In this document: positions 15,954-24,714 of the stretch, piece after piece
Position numbering within the stretch: position 1 is the stretch's first letter
Layout of the letters: the number at the start of each line of letters is the position of its first letter
NCBI RefSeq assembly: GCF_024347215.1
Contig: NZ_AP025282.1
Location: forward strand, 3,410,001-3,474,000
Source of the DNA: Aliamphritea ceti
Lineage (GTDB): Bacteria > Pseudomonadota > Gammaproteobacteria > Pseudomonadales > Balneatricaceae
Reading direction: 5' to 3'
Length of the DNA: 64,000 nt
Program-made: the position numbers and the translations under genes
Notes under the pieces: generated by a model
What the model was told of the DNA's origin: nothing
The model's input: the letters and a program-made list of their open reading frames with translations, nothing else
The model's database searches: none

Positions 15954-18899
15954 TTAAGCAGGCAGGACCTGTGCTGATTTATGGATGACATTCATGAATT
16001 GATCTTTACAAACGGGTTTACTATAGAGAAATCCCTGCAACAGGTCGCAGCCCAATTCCTGTAAAAGTTCTGCCTGCTCCGGAGTCTCTACACCTTCAGC
16101 AACAGTGGTCAGCCCCATACCATGAGCAAGTGCTATAACCGAACGTATTAATGCAGCATCTGCTGAGTCTGTTAGCGAAGCAGCAACAAATGATTTATCA
16201 ATTTTCAGGGTATTAAACGAGTAACGTCGCAAGTAACTGATAGACGCAAAGCCGGTACCAAAATCATCTATAGACAGCTTGATACCTGCCCCGGTGATTT
16301 TCTGAATCTGTTCATCAACCTCAGACCAACGGTTCAGCAATAACCCTTCTGTAATTTCCAACTCGAGGATTTTTGGCGATAAATTATATTGCGCCAGTAA
16401 CGACAGTAACCAGTCAGCAAAGCCGTTTTTCTGGAATTGTTTAGGCGAAACATTGATACACATTCGAAAATCTTCGGGTAAATCAGTACGCCAGCTCAGG
16501 TATTGTTCCAGCGATCTTTCTATCACCCAGTCACCTAACTCATTAATCAGCCCCAGATCTTCCGCTAACGGAATAAACTCGTCCGGGCTTACCTGAGCTA
16601 AAACAGGACTGTGCCATCGAAGTAACACTTCACATGCCACAACCTCACCACGCCGGCTACAGGTAATTGGCTGAAAATGCAGACTCATTTCTTCGAACTC
16701 TAAAGCACGTTGTAAATGCGTTTCCATCACCATTCGCTGTTGCGCATGCTGATTCATTTCCGGGGTAAAAAAGTGATAGTCGTTACGCCCCCTGGATTTT
16801 GCAATGTACATTGCCGCATCAGCATTGCGCAGCAATGTTTCTGCATCGTCACCGTCCTGTGGATACACCGCCCCACCCAGAGAAGCTGTTACAAACAGCT
16901 CGTGTTCTTCGATATACACCGGTGAATTAAATGCCCGCAATACTTTTTCAATAATCCGCTCTGCAACATCAATTTCATCGAAATCATCCATGATCAGCAA
17001 AAATTCATCGCCTCCAAACCGGGCAATAATATCTTCACTGCGAACTGCCTCCTTAAGAAGCTCGGCAACACTGGCAAGAAACCGGTCACCAATACTATGA
17101 CCAAAGCTGTCATTAATCCGCTTGAAGTGATCCAGATCGATAAATATAACCAATACGTGTCTGTCGCGCTTTTTAGCAATACGAATACACTCACTAAGAC
17201 GTTGCATGGCCACCAGACGATTCGGCAACCCCGTCACAGCATCATATTTAGCCTGAAAGGCCAGCTGCTGCTCCTGCCGCTTATGCCGGGTAATATCTTC
17301 CATTATGCACACATAATGGGTGATGCTCTGATCATCCCCCGTAATAGGAGCAATACTGGTCAGCGCCCAAAACTCTTCTTTGTTCGCCCGATGATTGAGT
17401 AACTCACCACGCCATGGCAGCCCCTGATGGAGGTTTTCCCACAATCCCGTGTAAATATGTTCCGGCATTTTGCCTGACTTCAGAATCCTGGGGGTTTCAC
17501 CAAGCGCTGCCTGACTGTGATATCCGGTGCTCACTTCAAATGCGGGGTTAACGTATTCGATAACACCTTGCTGATTAGTGATTAAAATTGCCGACGGGCT
17601 TTGCTCTACAACTGTAGAAAGCTGACGCAACTTCAGTTCACGACGATTACGGGTAGTTATATCTGAAATAAATCCTACAAACCCCCGTGTTTTGCCCTGT
17701 TCGTTCAACCGATAGTTAATACTGACCCGAATATCGATAACGCTGCCATCCTGACGAATACCTTTACGACTATAAGTATCAAGATGCGGAAATTCGTCCA
17801 CCATACGTTTCAGTTTACGGCTGTAATACTCACGCTCTTCAGGACTCATGGTTTCACTAACCGCGCGGCCAACCATCTGATCCGGCGGATAGGCAAAAAT
17901 CTGATGCGCTTTAGGGTTAGCAAAAATAACGGTGCCCTGCAGATCAATTTCAATAATTCCGTATGGCGACGCATCAACCAGTGCACGAAACCGCATTTCA
18001 TTATCGATGACCTGATTCTGACTGTTAATCAGTTCTGTCATATCCTGGACGACACCTCTGATCAAGGTGACTTCCCTTAGAGGATCAATCACAGGTTCAG
18101 CCTGAACATGTAACCAGCGAAGCGAACCGGTAGGATGTATTAGCCGTATCAGGCAGGTATCAATCTGTTTACTGATCATTACTTTATCGGTAAGTGACCG
18201 TAACTGCGCCCTATCTTCAGGCAGTAACTGTTCCAGCACATCACTCAACACAGGTGTCTGTTGTGGGCTTAGCCCAAACAGGCTGCGTGCCTGCGGCGTG
18301 CAATTTAACTGACGACTCTGAATATCCAGGGTCCAGCCTCCCAGGCTGGCAAGGCTCTGTATACGTTGTAACTGATCATTACTGGCGCTTAACCGTTTAA
18401 GAAGCTGTAACCTTGTCAGCTCAGCTTCTACGCGGTTAATAAGTACCGGCAGTAAACGTATCAAACCGGCGGATACCTGGAGCCGACCACGGGACGCAAG
18501 CAGCAGGTTGCCCATCGGCTCGCCATCGTGATCACATAACGGCACCCCGAGATAACCATCCATCTCAAGCTCTTGCAGCATGTCTGCTTGCGGATAACGA
18601 ACCATGGCACCGTCAGGAATATACAGAACCTTGCGGCCCTGTAATTCAAAACAAGGGGTATTTTCAAGACGATAGTGAATATTCGCGGCGGGAATGCCAT
18701 CCAGGCACAAAGCCAGACTGGTCGCATTATTAGAATTTTCGTAATCCAGCAATGACACCATTGCCAGATCGGCGCCCATTACTTTAACTAACCCGTTAAC
18801 CAGCCCCTGAAAAAAGGCTTCGTCGTACAGGTTTACCACTCCATCGATCAACTGCTGAAATAACCGTGAAGCATCCGTATCTATAAGATCAGAAGTCAC
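15954..18899 (-). CDS. GAF-PAS-PAS-PAS-GGDEF-EAL cyclic-di-GMP protein
   Basis: This is a 981-residue sensor for cyclic-di-GMP turnover with no membrane helix. Domains in order are a GAF-like region (about 1-155), three PAS domains (about 175-290, 300-415, 425-545), GGDEF (about 555-715) and EAL (about 725-975). The GGDEF motif is intact (ARFGGDEF near residue 629), with RSED five residues upstream as a product-inhibition site. In the EAL domain the signature is EVL (VACEVLLRW, near 753), which keeps the catalytic glutamate; DDFGTG and AEGVET are also intact. It could be bifunctional or mainly a phosphodiesterase. The N-terminal sensing suggests a cytoplasmic redox, light or ligand signal. 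It is divergent from olsF and shares its regulatory region. Confidence 0.93.
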   Translation of the reverse strand: MTSDLIDTDASRLFQQLIDGVVNLYDEAFFQGLVNGLVKVMGADLAMVSLLDYENSNNATSLALCLDGIPAANIHYRLENTPCFELQGRKVLYIPDGAMVRYPQADMLQELEMDGYLGVPLCDHDGEPMGNLLLASRGRLQVSAGLIRLLPVLINRVEAELTRLQLLKRLSASNDQLQRIQSLASLGGWTLDIQSRQLNCTPQARSLFGLSPQQTPVLSDVLEQLLPEDRAQLRSLTDKVMISKQIDTCLIRLIHPTGSLRWLHVQAEPVIDPLREVTLIRGVVQDMTELINSQNQVIDNEMRFRALVDASPYGIIEIDLQGTVIFANPKAHQIFAYPPDQMVGRAVSETMSPEEREYYSRKLKRMVDEFPHLDTYSRKGIRQDGSVIDIRVSINYRLNEQGKTRGFVGFISDITTRNRRELKLRQLSTVVEQSPSAILITNQQGVIEYVNPAFEVSTGYHSQAALGETPRILKSGKMPEHIYTGLWENLHQGLPWRGELLNHRANKEEFWALTSIAPITGDDQSITHYVCIMEDITRHKRQEQQLAFQAKYDAVTGLPNRLVAMQRLSECIRIAKKRDRHVLVIFIDLDHFKRINDSFGHSIGDRFLASVAELLKEAVRSEDIIARFGGDEFLLIMDDFDEIDVAERIIEKVLRAFNSPVYIEEHELFVTASLGGAVYPQDGDDAETLLRNADAAMYIAKSRGRNDYHFFTPEMNQHAQQRMVMETHLQRALEFEEMSLHFQPITCSRRGEVVACEVLLRWHSPVLAQVSPDEFIPLAEDLGLINELGDWVIERSLEQYLSWRTDLPEDFRMCINVSPKQFQKNGFADWLLSLLAQYNLSPKILELEITEGLLLNRWSEVDEQIQKITGAGIKLSIDDFGTGFASISYLRRYSFNTLKIDKSFVAASLTDSADAALIRSVIALAHGMGLTTVAEGVETPEQAELLQELGCDLLQGFLYSKPVCKDQFMNVIHKSAQVLPA

Positions 18900-19252
18900 A
18901 ATAAATCCTTTTCGGAGTTTCTTATCCTACCCGGTCTGTCCAACAATACTTCTGCTGAAAGAAACTCTTAGTCTGGATGCAGGCGTCTGATTACAAGCCG
19001 GAGGTTCGGCGATACAAGCAGTACACAATGAATGAAGGTCGCGTCCGACGCACCACATCGTATGTTTGAAACTATTGCTTTGAAACTAAAGCCAAGACAC
19101 ACAATTGTAAAGCCCAAGTTCATATATACCGGGATTTTCGGCAGGCTTAGCGAGAAGAGGCTGTCATCCGAATGTCACCAAACAGCAAACCAACTGTCAC
19201 CAAACCGTCCTAAATTATCTGCCACACGTTTAGCAGATAAGGCCTAATACCC
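18900..19252. other. Divergent regulatory region between the GGDEF-EAL gene and olsF
   Basis: This 353-base gap has no convincing gene. A 71-codon open frame at 19032-19247 was rejected: it lacks family resemblance and covers the tandem half-site array described separately. An inferred AT-rich -10-like stretch (taaattat, about 19211-19218) directly follows that array. Confidence 0.6.
19161..19215 (+). promoter_or_regulatory. Pho-box-like array of five 11-bp direct half-sites upstream of olsF
   Basis: Half-sites begin at 19161 (ctgtca), 19172 (atgtca), 19183 (cagcaa, degenerate), 19194 (ctgtca) and 19205 (ccgtcc), each exactly 11 bases apart. The intervening bases are A/C-rich (ccaaa). PhoB binds CTGTCA direct repeats with this spacing. 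The array ends about 40 bases before the olsF start and abuts an AT-rich -10-like stretch. Confidence 0.72.
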
Positions 19253-21046
19253 GTGATCAATGTCGAACAGATCATCAGTGAAAAATACCCTTCCTTTATG
19301 ACTAAGCCGGCACCGTTACGCCGTCCGACATTGTATTTTCTACGGCGCCTGTTTCATGAATCGGAAGTAAACAGTTTTCTGGAAAAACACCGTCACTGTG
19401 AGGGGTTTGAATTCATTGACCGGGTGCTGGACTACTTCAACTTCAGCTATAGCCTGAGTAATACTGACCGTCTGAACATTCCATCCAGTGGCCGGGTTGT
19501 CATCATTGCGAACCACCCGTTAGGTGCGCTGGATGGCCTGGCACTGATCAAACTGGTCGGTGAAGTTCGCCGTGATGTAAAAATTATCGCCAATGATATG
19601 CTGGCCAACTTCGCACCACTGGCTCCCGTATTGTTGCCCGTAGACAACATAAGTAAAGCCACCCATAAGCAGGATATTGCCAACATTAATGCTGCGTTGC
19701 GTAACGAAGAAGCTGTAATCGTCTTTCCCGCCGGAGAAGTCTCCCGCGCAGGCCTGACCGGTATTAAAGACAGTAAATGGAATAGCGGTTTCATGCGCTT
19801 TGCCCGTCAGACCAACAGCCCTGTTTTACCTGTCTATATTGGCGGTAAAAACTCCCCACTGTTCTATTCGCTATCAATGCTCAACCGGGGGATGTCTTCC
19901 GCATTGCTGCCCCACGAAATGTTCAACAAACAGTCAGCTGTTCTACCGATCAAGGTCGGCGAGCCTGTTGCCTATAGTCAGATTGATGGATTACCGGTTA
20001 ATAACAGTGAAAAAGTAAAACTGATAAAACGCCACCTTTACCGAATTGCCAAAGGCAAAAAACCACTGTTTATCACCGAAAAAACGATCAACCACCCACA
20101 GGACCGTCAGGCACTCAAACAAGAGCTACGTGACAGCGAACTGCTGGGCGAAACCAGTGACGGTAAAAAAATATTTCTATTCGATTACCGTGCAGACTCA
20201 GCGGTTATCAACGAGATTGGCAGGTTAAGAGAAATTGCTTTCCGCCGCGTTGGCGAAGGTACCGGCGAACGCACAGACCTTGACAACTATGACCCTCACT
20301 ATCGCCACCTAATTCTCTGGGACGATGATGATTTGGAAATTGTCGGTGCTTACCGGCTGGCCGAAGCCTGGCGAACCGAAGCCGACAACCCTGGCCATGA
20401 GCACCTCTACAGCGCCAGCCTGTTTGACTATAAGGACGCGATGCAACCGTACTTCTCACAGGGTATTGAACTGGGACGTAGCTTTGTGCAGCCGAAATAC
20501 TGGGGCAAGCGCAGCCTGGATTATCTCTGGTATGGCATTGGCGCTTATCTAAAGCGCCACCCCCAGGTACGTTATATGTTTGGCCCTGTCAGCCTGAGTA
20601 ACACCTATCCTAAGGCTGCTAAAGACATGCTGGTATATTTTTATCGCCTCTATTTCCCAGACACTGAGAACCTCGGCAACTCGCAAAGCCCTTATCAGCT
20701 GGATGCAGCAACAGAAGACAATATGCGCTCTATATTCGCCGGGGATGACTACAAGGAAGACTTTAAAACCCTTAAGCATCAGCTGGATTTCTGTCACGTA
20801 GCCGTGCCCACTCTCTACAAGCAATACGCAGATGTATGCCGTGAAGGCGGCGTACGTTTTCTGGACTTTGGTGTCGACGCCGACTTTAACTACTGTGTTG
20901 ACGGGCTGGTACTGGTCGATATGCACTATCTGAAAGATAAAAAACGGCAGCGCTATATGGGAGACACTACCAACTCAAAATCTGAGCTCTTTCCTAAGCC
21001 AAATGATGAAATAAAGCCGGTTACCAGTACTCCTTTAACAGCCTAA
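19253..21046 (+). CDS. olsF: Bifunctional ornithine lipid synthase OlsF
   Basis: This 597-residue protein fuses two acyltransferases that make ornithine lipids. The N-terminal part (about 60-270) is a PlsC/OlsA-like O-acyltransferase with the catalytic NHPLGALD motif (His near 89) and FPAGEVSRAGL. The C-terminal part (about 310-575) is an OlsB-like N-acyltransferase of the GNAT fold (FRRVGEGTGERTDLDNYDPHY, then ELGRSFVQPKYWG). The fusion and its order match OlsF described from Serratia and Flavobacterium. The annotated start is GTG at 19253; an ATG at 19298 is possible. Ornithine lipids replace phospholipids under phosphate limitation in many bacteria, which fits the Pho-box-like array upstream. 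Confidence 0.9.
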   Translation: MINVEQIISEKYPSFMTKPAPLRRPTLYFLRRLFHESEVNSFLEKHRHCEGFEFIDRVLDYFNFSYSLSNTDRLNIPSSGRVVIIANHPLGALDGLALIKLVGEVRRDVKIIANDMLANFAPLAPVLLPVDNISKATHKQDIANINAALRNEEAVIVFPAGEVSRAGLTGIKDSKWNSGFMRFARQTNSPVLPVYIGGKNSPLFYSLSMLNRGMSSALLPHEMFNKQSAVLPIKVGEPVAYSQIDGLPVNNSEKVKLIKRHLYRIAKGKKPLFITEKTINHPQDRQALKQELRDSELLGETSDGKKIFLFDYRADSAVINEIGRLREIAFRRVGEGTGERTDLDNYDPHYRHLILWDDDDLEIVGAYRLAEAWRTEADNPGHEHLYSASLFDYKDAMQPYFSQGIELGRSFVQPKYWGKRSLDYLWYGIGAYLKRHPQVRYMFGPVSLSNTYPKAAKDMLVYFYRLYFPDTENLGNSQSPYQLDAATEDNMRSIFAGDDYKEDFKTLKHQLDFCHVAVPTLYKQYADVCREGGVRFLDFGVDADFNYCVDGLVLVDMHYLKDKKRQRYMGDTTNSKSELFPKPNDEIKPVTSTPLTA

Positions 21047-21193
21047 TACCATTGAAAAAGTGCTGCTAACAGACGTCCATGGATGCTGCTAGTATCTGCA
21101 TAATCCGTAAGATATTGGCCTGACTGGATTTACCTACTCTTCTGACTGCTGTTATGCTGAATTAAGTATTCAGAAAAAGGAAGGGGCACTTCG

Positions 21194-21724
21194 ATGGGTA
21201 AGTTCAGACATACTGAAAGTCTTAATCAGCTCCCTCTGACAAGTAATACACAGACATTATTTGCTACCAGTCTGGTTTTAGCTCTGGACCCCGACTTCAC
21301 AACAACTATCCTGTTACCTGAGGCTTCTGATTACTCCTCTGCATCAAACTCATCAACACCCCCCTTAACAAATCGATACCAACCCGACCTTTCCGATGCC
21401 AACCACTTACTTAGCAGCCAACAGGATCACATCGATTTCAGCAATGAACTGAGCAAAGTATTATCCCCGGTATCCCTGCAGCTCAAAGACAATCTGAGCC
21501 CACCACCAATTGAAACCTTGCTGGACGAACCGGATCATATGATTTCTGATCTGCTTAACCGTATTACGCCGGTTACAGATACAATGTTCATTGCTTCCTC
21601 AGGACAACCGGCATCACCTATCATGCCAATTGATCTGAGTACCTTTGCACCATTCGACAGTCACGATTTGCATAGTCTTGAGCTTCTTAATAACCTGATA
21701 ATCGATGAAGATATTCTCAGCTGA
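21194..21724 (+). CDS. Hypothetical acidic, Ser/Thr/Pro-rich protein
   Basis: I do not recognise this 176-residue protein. It is acidic, rich in Ser, Thr, Pro, Leu and Asp, and has no signal peptide, membrane helix or cysteine. It looks largely disordered, with short amphipathic stretches such as SNELSKVLSPVSLQLKD and a hydrophobic-acidic C-terminus. A very good ribosome binding site (aaggaagggg) precedes the ATG at 21194, and core-like codon use supports a real gene. It lies between olsF and the VWA/J-domain pair on the same strand. Function is unknown. Confidence 0.65.
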   Translation: MGKFRHTESLNQLPLTSNTQTLFATSLVLALDPDFTTTILLPEASDYSSASNSSTPPLTNRYQPDLSDANHLLSSQQDHIDFSNELSKVLSPVSLQLKDNLSPPPIETLLDEPDHMISDLLNRITPVTDTMFIASSGQPASPIMPIDLSTFAPFDSHDLHSLELLNNLIIDEDILS

Positions 21725-21817
21725 ATTGAGCATCAGGAAACTTCTTTTCATCCCACCGTTCTATAATTGAATGAAGCCTTCAGGATAAAACCTGCATCGA
21801 CCAAACGGAGCCAGAGA

Positions 21818-22531
21818 ATGTCAGACAAGTCATCCTTACCGCAGAAAACGTCTAGCAACCAGGAAATTGAAGCCTTTCTGGAACAGGTTCAACGTAGCCC
21901 GGCCGTTATTAATACCGGTCATCAGGGTCGGCTTGTTTTTTCTCTGGATGCCACCGCCAGCCGTGAACGCACCTGGGATCAGGCATGCCAGATTCAAAAT
22001 CAGATGTTTCTTGAGTGCCAGTCCCTTGGTGGAATCTCAGTTCAGCTTTGCCATTATGCCGGTTTCGACCATTTTTCAGCATCAAACTGGATGAATACCC
22101 CTGACGCCCTGCTTAGCCAAATGCGCAATGTTCACTGCATTGGCGGCCACACACAGATAGCCCGTTTACTGCAGCACGTTCTCAGAGAAGTTCGTCAACA
22201 ACCGGTACAGGCATTAGTATTTGTGGGCGACTGTGTCGAAGAACCTGTGGATTTTCTCTGCCAGCTGGCAGGTCAGGTAGGTTTACTGGGCACACCTATT
22301 TTTATTTTTCATGAAGGCCGTGATATAACCGCTGCCCAGGCTTTTCGTCAAATGGCAAAAGTGTCCAACGGTGCTTACTGCCGGTTTGATAATAGCAGTG
22401 TCGCCCAGCTCAAAGCTTTACTCAGTGCAGTGGCTGTTTATGCCGCCGGTGGACGTAAAGCTCTGGAAAGCTTTGCCGAACAGCAAGGCGGTGAAGTTAA
22501 ACGTCTCAGCCAGCAATTGGGACATAAATAA
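21818..22531 (+). CDS. VWA-like domain protein
   Basis: This 237-residue cytoplasmic protein resembles a von Willebrand factor A domain. A metal-site-like set is visible: DATAS (residues 44-48, a DxTxS variant of DxSxS), a threonine in GGHTQIARLL, and an aspartate in FVGDCVEEP. The start is ATG at 21818, with GGAG seven bases upstream; an upstream in-frame ATG at 21767 lacks such a site. It is followed after 17 bases by a membrane J-domain protein, so both are probably co-expressed. VWA proteins often act with AAA+ or chaperone partners in assembly or metal insertion. No such role can be assigned here. Confidence 0.75.
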   Translation: MSDKSSLPQKTSSNQEIEAFLEQVQRSPAVINTGHQGRLVFSLDATASRERTWDQACQIQNQMFLECQSLGGISVQLCHYAGFDHFSASNWMNTPDALLSQMRNVHCIGGHTQIARLLQHVLREVRQQPVQALVFVGDCVEEPVDFLCQLAGQVGLLGTPIFIFHEGRDITAAQAFRQMAKVSNGAYCRFDNSSVAQLKALLSAVAVYAAGGRKALESFAEQQGGEVKRLSQQLGHK

Positions 22532-22548
22532 CCCGGGAACTCCTTGTC

Positions 22549-23244
22549 GTGAATCCAGTAACTTTTTTCATCCTTAGCGCGTTGTTTGCAGTCTGGTTTG
22601 TCTGGACCCGTCGTCAGCCGCAGCAGCAACGCCGCCAGACCAATATTAAGTTACTGATTTTTATTCTCGGTATTCTGCTGTTCTACCTCATACTTACCGG
22701 CAAACTTCACTGGCTGGGAGCTGCTGTTGCTGTTGCTCTGCCCTTTGTACGCAGACTGTGGCCCTTCATACCTTTTATTGGCCGTTTTCTGAAGCAAAGA
22801 AGCAACCGTCAGGGTGGCAACACCTCTGCAGTAGATACACCAATTCTGCACATGGAGCTGGATCACGACAGCGGTGTCATGTTCGGTACGGTGCTGGAAG
22901 GTCCGCTAAAAGGCCATCAACTGGGCGACATGTCTGAGAGTGAGTTTATACAACTGCTTAATTATTGCCGGCAACATGATCAGCAATCGGCACGCTTACT
23001 GGAAACTTATCTGGATAAACGCTTCGGTGAGAGCTGGCGGGAAGATGATAAAGCCGATAACACCGCTCCATTAAGTGAAGTAGAAGAGGCTTATCAGATA
23101 TTGGGCCTGGAAAAAGGTGCCAGCGAAACAGCTATCATTGAAGCACATCGCCGGCTGATGCAAAAAATGCATCCTGACAGAGGTGGCAGTGACTATCTGG
23201 CAGCAAAAATTAATCAGGCTAAAGATATACTCATGAAGCGTTAA
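22549..23244 (+). CDS. Membrane-anchored J-domain co-chaperone (Pam18/DjlC-like layout)
   Basis: This 231-residue protein has two or three N-terminal hydrophobic segments (about 3-18, 32-50 and 53-80), a basic linker and a C-terminal J domain (about 178-231). The J domain keeps the HPD tripeptide (KMHPDRGGSDY) that stimulates the Hsp70 DnaK. A C-terminal J domain behind membrane helices resembles mitochondrial Pam18/Tim14. The start is GTG at 22549. The upstream VWA gene is 17 bases away, so the pair probably recruits DnaK to a membrane client linked to the VWA protein. It is convergent with the next gene, four bases away. Confidence 0.85.
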   Translation: MNPVTFFILSALFAVWFVWTRRQPQQQRRQTNIKLLIFILGILLFYLILTGKLHWLGAAVAVALPFVRRLWPFIPFIGRFLKQRSNRQGGNTSAVDTPILHMELDHDSGVMFGTVLEGPLKGHQLGDMSESEFIQLLNYCRQHDQQSARLLETYLDKRFGESWREDDKADNTAPLSEVEEAYQILGLEKGASETAIIEAHRRLMQKMHPDRGGSDYLAAKINQAKDILMKR

Positions 23245-23247
23245 TCT

Positions 23248-24525
23248 TTATTCAATCTCGAGCAGCTCAATATCTTCAACGGGCTGCTCATTTGCCTGCA
23301 CTTTCACCGCCTCAAAGTTGAAAGTGCGTACTTCCTGACTGTACTCATTATTCAGCACCGGAGCTTCTGCTTCAGAAAGTAGCTGTGGTGCAGCCGTATC
23401 GCCCGGCTGATCGGTCACTTCACTATGCCAAACCAACGGACTCTGCATCCAGAGCTGAAAACGTGCACCATCGGGTAATTCAGCAAGCCGTCCTCCCTGT
23501 AACTGATACATCGCCCGGTTTAAACGCTTAAAAATTAACAGGAATGCCTTATCCGAAAGGTCTGACATGGTCAGCACCAACTTTTGTGACTCCAGCAATT
23601 GCCAGGTACCGCGTTCAGTAACGGCATTCTGCTGCTGGCGCCGCACTAAACTTACCCGACCATCCTTATGCAGTTTTAATAAGGCTTCCACACCGCCTTC
23701 TCTAAACTGATATAAACCACTGACCATATCACTGGCAGGCTCTCCTCTGCGGGCACAACCAATATACTCATTGCCATACAGCAACATGCTGGCCCGGAAA
23801 TTCAGTAGGGTTCCATTTTCAGGGTCAACACAGCGGCCTGGTTTCAAAGCAATCTTAAATTCAGGAATACCTTTCGAGGAAATAACACTGGCAAACGTCT
23901 GCTCCTCACTCAACTTGCCTCTGCTGAACTGCCCGGGGGTTGCCACCCTTTCATCTGTTTGTGCCTCAGAATCCGGCGACTGACGACTCACGGGAAAACT
24001 ATAACTCCCCAAAGGCTCGATACTCTGGACTCGCGCACCGTTTTCATGAATATCCGCAACCCAGTAAGGAGACGAACTGGCAGCCCGGAAACTGACGTTC
24101 GATAAATCAAAGAAACAGGTACTTTCACCACCACCGGCAACATGTAGATCAGACACTCGGACACGATTCTGCTGATCCGCCTGCGCGCCAGTGAACTCCA
24201 TATAAACAGGCAAACCACCCGCACCTAACTGCTGATAAAAACGCTGTAAGCTACCATCTGATGTACCATCAACCAGCGTCCACCAGCCATTGTCAAAACA
24301 GGGACGAAAACGTAGCTGAGCATCCTTTAACTGTACAATCCCCCGCAAAGCCAGGTCCTGCTCAGGTACAGTTGTTGCAGATTTACACCCCACCAACAAA
24401 AGTACCAGACACAAACATTCAAACAGCCGCCAGCGACCGGCAACAGTCGATGTTCGATCAGATGGTAACCTTGCTGTTCTGTTGCAGTGTTGCACAGTCT
24501 TATCCCTGTTAAACTTAAGCTTCAA
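23248..24525 (-). CDS. Predicted lipoprotein with repeated COG3650/NlpE-like regions
   Basis: This is a 425-residue predicted lipoprotein. A hydrophobic stretch ends in the lipobox LLLVGC near residue 47, so the N-terminus before it is longer than usual and the true start may be internal. After the lipobox come a first domain with FRPCFDNGWW, a second with a similar cysteine pattern (GRCVDPENGTLLNFRA and YIGCARRGEP) and an NlpE-like stretch (GLYQFREGGVEALLKLHKDG, ERGTWQL). The second region resembles the COG3650 family of small lipoproteins. A role in envelope stress sensing or copper handling is conceivable from NlpE but unproven. It is convergent with the J-protein gene. Confidence 0.65.
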   Translation of the reverse strand: MKLKFNRDKTVQHCNRTARLPSDRTSTVAGRWRLFECLCLVLLLVGCKSATTVPEQDLALRGIVQLKDAQLRFRPCFDNGWWTLVDGTSDGSLQRFYQQLGAGGLPVYMEFTGAQADQQNRVRVSDLHVAGGGESTCFFDLSNVSFRAASSSPYWVADIHENGARVQSIEPLGSYSFPVSRQSPDSEAQTDERVATPGQFSRGKLSEEQTFASVISSKGIPEFKIALKPGRCVDPENGTLLNFRASMLLYGNEYIGCARRGEPASDMVSGLYQFREGGVEALLKLHKDGRVSLVRRQQQNAVTERGTWQLLESQKLVLTMSDLSDKAFLLIFKRLNRAMYQLQGGRLAELPDGARFQLWMQSPLVWHSEVTDQPGDTAAPQLLSEAEAPVLNNEYSQEVRTFNFEAVKVQANEQPVEDIELLEIE

Positions 24526-24714
24526 GAAAGCCTTAAAAAACCTAAAAAATACAGCATCTTAACAACCAACCGACACATCGCCTACCGGACAACATTTTTT
24601 AACGCGATTAAGCGAAGAAAAAATGCAACCATCGTCCCAAATTCACATCTAAACGTTGATGCCATAAACGGATCGGTTACAATGATTATAGGTCGTTAAG
24701 GAAATTTCCCCATT

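Noticed and set aside
19032..19247. 71-codon open frame upstream of olsF
   Set aside because: It has no family resemblance or good ribosome site and overlaps the half-site array, so it is more likely regulatory sequence.
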